A stretch of 64,000 nucleotides of DNA from JANXQG01 sp963709175 (GTDB taxonomy: Bacteria > Planctomycetota > Planctomycetia > Pirellulales > Thermoguttaceae): NCBI GenBank assembly GCA_963709175.1, contig CAVPVK010000008.1, forward strand, positions 62,001-126,000. Direction: 5' to 3'. Of this stretch, positions 62,415 to 64,000 are shown one piece after another (position 1 is the first letter of the stretch; the number at the start of each line of letters is the position of its first letter). The notes beneath the pieces were generated by a model, which was given only the letters and a program-made list of their open reading frames with translations, ran no database searches and had not been told where the DNA came from. The translations under genes and the position numbers were made by a program.

Positions 62415-62789
62415 ATGGTCGGCGACGAGAAGAAGAACGATGACTGCGGGCTTGGCCCGTCGGCGCAGGCGTTCGCGCGGGCCATTGCCGAGTCGCCCCA
62501 GGCGCGCTTCGTGCTCCGCTTGTATGTCAGCGGCATGACGGCGCGCTCGCGGCAAGCCATCGACAACATCCGCCAGTTGTGCGAGGAGCACCTGGCAGGG
62601 CGTTACGATCTGGAAATCATCGACATCTACCAGCAGCCCGCGTTGGCCAAGGATGCCCAAATAATCGCCGCCCCCACGCTGGTCAAGAAGCTTCCCCCGC
62701 CGGTGCGGAAGGTCATCGGAAACATGGCTGATCCGGGGCGGGTCATGGTGGTCCTGGGCATCGCTGCAAGTGGCGATACGAAGACGTGA
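62415..62789 (+). CDS. kaiB: KaiB-family protein, second copy
   Basis: A 124-residue second KaiB-type protein, clearly related to but different from the first (ARFVLRLYVSGMTARSRQAI, DNIRQLCEEHLAGRYDLEII, KDAQIIAAPTLVKKLPPPVR, KVIGNMADPGRVMVVLGIAA). An N-terminal extension of about 30 residues is acidic and polar. Two KaiB proteins next to one KaiC suggest either different fold-switch kinetics or one that couples to the kinase downstream. It begins 42 nt after the first kaiB, and the kinase begins 4 nt after its stop. Confidence 0.88.
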   Translation: MVGDEKKNDDCGLGPSAQAFARAIAESPQARFVLRLYVSGMTARSRQAIDNIRQLCEEHLAGRYDLEIIDIYQQPALAKDAQIIAAPTLVKKLPPPVRKVIGNMADPGRVMVVLGIAASGDTKT

Positions 62790-62793
62790 CGGT

Positions 62794-64000
62794 ATGGATG
62801 AAGCAAATTCCCCAGAAAATCACATGGAACGGGAGCTCGCTGGGCTCCGTGCGGAAATCGAGTCGCTGCAGGCGAAATTGGATGACGCCCAGGAAACGCT
62901 GCGCGCCATCCGCGAGGGCGCGGTCGACGCACTGCTGATCGACACGCCCGAGGGCCAGCGCGTGTTTACGCTCCAAGGCGAGGAGCATCCTTATCGCGCA
63001 TTGATCGAGCAAATGCGCGAAGGGGCGGCGACCCTCACCCCGGAGGGCGTAGTTCACTACTGCAACGGCCGCTTCGCCGAGATGCTCCACCTGCCGCTGG
63101 AACGGGTAATGGGAGGCCAGATCGAAGATTTCGTTGCGCCGGCCGACCGCCCGCGCCTGGCCGTGATGCTCAGTGAAGGCGGAGGACGGGCGGACCTTGC
63201 CCTCTCGGCCGGTGCCGGCGCCGAAATGCCGACGACGGTCTCGGCAATCAAGCTGCGGGCCGTCGGTCCGGCCGCCGTTTGCCTTGTCGTCAGCGACTTG
63301 ACGGAACGCAAGCGCCATGAGGCGGCCATCCATCAACTTAACGGCGAGTTGGAAGAACGGGTGCTTCAGCGAACCGTGCAGCTCCTGGAGCGGAACGAGA
63401 AGCTGCGAGAACAAGCGGCCTTGCTCGAACTGGCCCACGATGCCATCATCGTCCGCGACTCGGAGGATAATATCACTTTCTGGAACCGGGGGGCCGAAGA
63501 GACGTACGGATGGATGCGCGAGGAGGTCGTGACGCACTTCGCCCAGCACGTCTTGAAGACTCGATTCCCCCAGGCGCTGTCGGAAATCAAGGACGCTTTG
63601 GCGAAGGAGGACTATTGGGAAGGTGAGGTGATCCAGATTCGGAAAGACGGCCGCGAGATCGTGGTGGCAAGCCGCTGGGCAGCACAGCGGGACAAGTCTG
63701 GACGCCAAGTGGGAACCCTCGAGATCAACCGCGACATCACGGAGCGCAAGCGGGCCGAGGAGGAAACCCGGCATCTGCATGATATCATCGCCCAGGATAT
63801 GGATCGCTTGTCGGGGCTGGTAAACAGCATCACCGACGAAATCTGGTTTGCCGACGCCAGCGGGAAATTCACGTTGACCAATCCATCGGCCAGCCGCGAA
63901 TTCAACCTCGGAGAGGCGGACAAAGCCGACGCAAAGCAGCTAATCGAGAGCCTCGAAGTCCTCCGCATGGACGGCACGCCGCGCCCCATCGACGAAGCCC
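62794..64000 (+). CDS. PAS-containing sensor kinase, 3'-truncated by window edge
   Basis: At least 402 residues. After a coiled-coil start (LAGLRAEIESLQAKLDDAQE, then a RAIREGAVDALLI segment) come PAS-type domains: one around ALIEQMREGAATLTPEGVVH, a second around ELAHDAIIVRDSEDNITFWN then RGAEETYGWMREEV with a PAC motif EINRDITERKRAEEE, and the beginning of a third (LVNSITDEIWFADASGKFTL). The kinase core lies beyond 64000, so the histidine-kinase assignment is inferred. It begins 4 nt after the second kaiB and is very likely the input or output kinase of the Kai system, analogous to the PAS-kinases next to kaiBC in other non-cyanobacteria. Confidence 0.82.
   Translation, partial: MDEANSPENHMERELAGLRAEIESLQAKLDDAQETLRAIREGAVDALLIDTPEGQRVFTLQGEEHPYRALIEQMREGAATLTPEGVVHYCNGRFAEMLHLPLERVMGGQIEDFVAPADRPRLAVMLSEGGGRADLALSAGAGAEMPTTVSAIKLRAVGPAAVCLVVSDLTERKRHEAAIHQLNGELEERVLQRTVQLLERNEKLREQAALLELAHDAIIVRDSEDNITFWNRGAEETYGWMREEVVTHFAQHVLKTRFPQALSEIKDALAKEDYWEGEVIQIRKDGREIVVASRWAAQRDKSGRQVGTLEINRDITERKRAEEETRHLHDIIAQDMDRLSGLVNSITDEIWFADASGKFTLTNPSASREFNLGEADKADAKQLIESLEVLRMDGTPRPIDEA

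Noticed and set aside
1..64000. CRISPR array or tandem direct repeats
   Set aside because: No regularly spaced direct repeats were seen anywhere in the window.

Overview
The window reads as chromosomal DNA of a GC-rich, Gram-negative-type bacterium. The best guess is a planctomycete (Planctomycetota). This is an inference from gene content: many secreted or lipoprotein enzymes, heptosyltransferase and WaaP-type LPS genes, a split Tad-pilus locus, DUF2029 and YfhO-type membrane proteins, a DUF2961 protein and abundant palindromic extragenic repeats. No rRNA, tRNA or taxonomic marker is present to prove it. Ten apparent single-base frame breaks fall in eight otherwise well-conserved genes, often at short G/C runs. 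That pattern looks more like draft or long-read consensus error than biology, although real decay cannot be excluded.

Layout. 1-5.5 kb (minus): a polysaccharide operon with a family 2 glycosyltransferase (GT2), a NodB deacetylase, a heptosyltransferase-like GT9 and two GT4 enzymes. 5.6-8.2 kb (minus): a hybrid histidine kinase with an Hpt domain. 8.5-16.7 kb: a large TPR protein, a secreted nitrilase-fold hydrolase, an unrecognised broken secreted protein, an HlyD-type adaptor followed by the decayed tail of a second one, and a small c-type cytochrome. 16.7-22.3 kb (minus): a tightly coupled LPS-core operon (GT9, WaaP-like kinase, three GT4). 22.6-27.6 kb: mobile DNA (an IS4-like transposase and a group II intron) around an MgtC protein and a phosphatase with a leaderless-type promoter.

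27.6-38.6 kb: a secreted clan GH-A hydrolase, a B12-type radical SAM protein, a UroD-like methyltransferase, CdsA, then a 14-heme lipoprotein cytochrome followed by a ~800-residue outer-membrane barrel. The last pair resembles a porin-cytochrome conduit for electron transfer across the outer membrane. 38.7-44 kb: repeats, a 56-residue coiled-coil protein, an IS110 remnant, a membrane-anchored MutS-like ATPase, a collapsed parDE toxin-antitoxin module and a YfhO-type membrane protein. 44.2-54.3 kb (plus): two DUF2029 glycosyltransferases, then part of a Tad pilus locus (prepilin peptidase, CpaB, secretin, CpaE) running into two HD-family signalling proteins instead of the pilus motor genes. 54.4-59.8 kb: a DUF4139-like protein, an OmpR-type response regulator with its kinase, and a broken DUF2961 protein. 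60.3-64 kb (plus): a KaiC-KaiB-KaiB-PAS kinase operon without KaiA, the kinase running off the window.

The strongest leads are the 14-heme cytochrome plus barrel pair, the Kai operon whose KaiC carries a Ser-Ser phosphosite and a long coiled-coil tail, and palindromic repeats that have entered coding sequences in frame (the DUF2029 protein and the hybrid kinase linker), much like Rickettsia palindromic elements.
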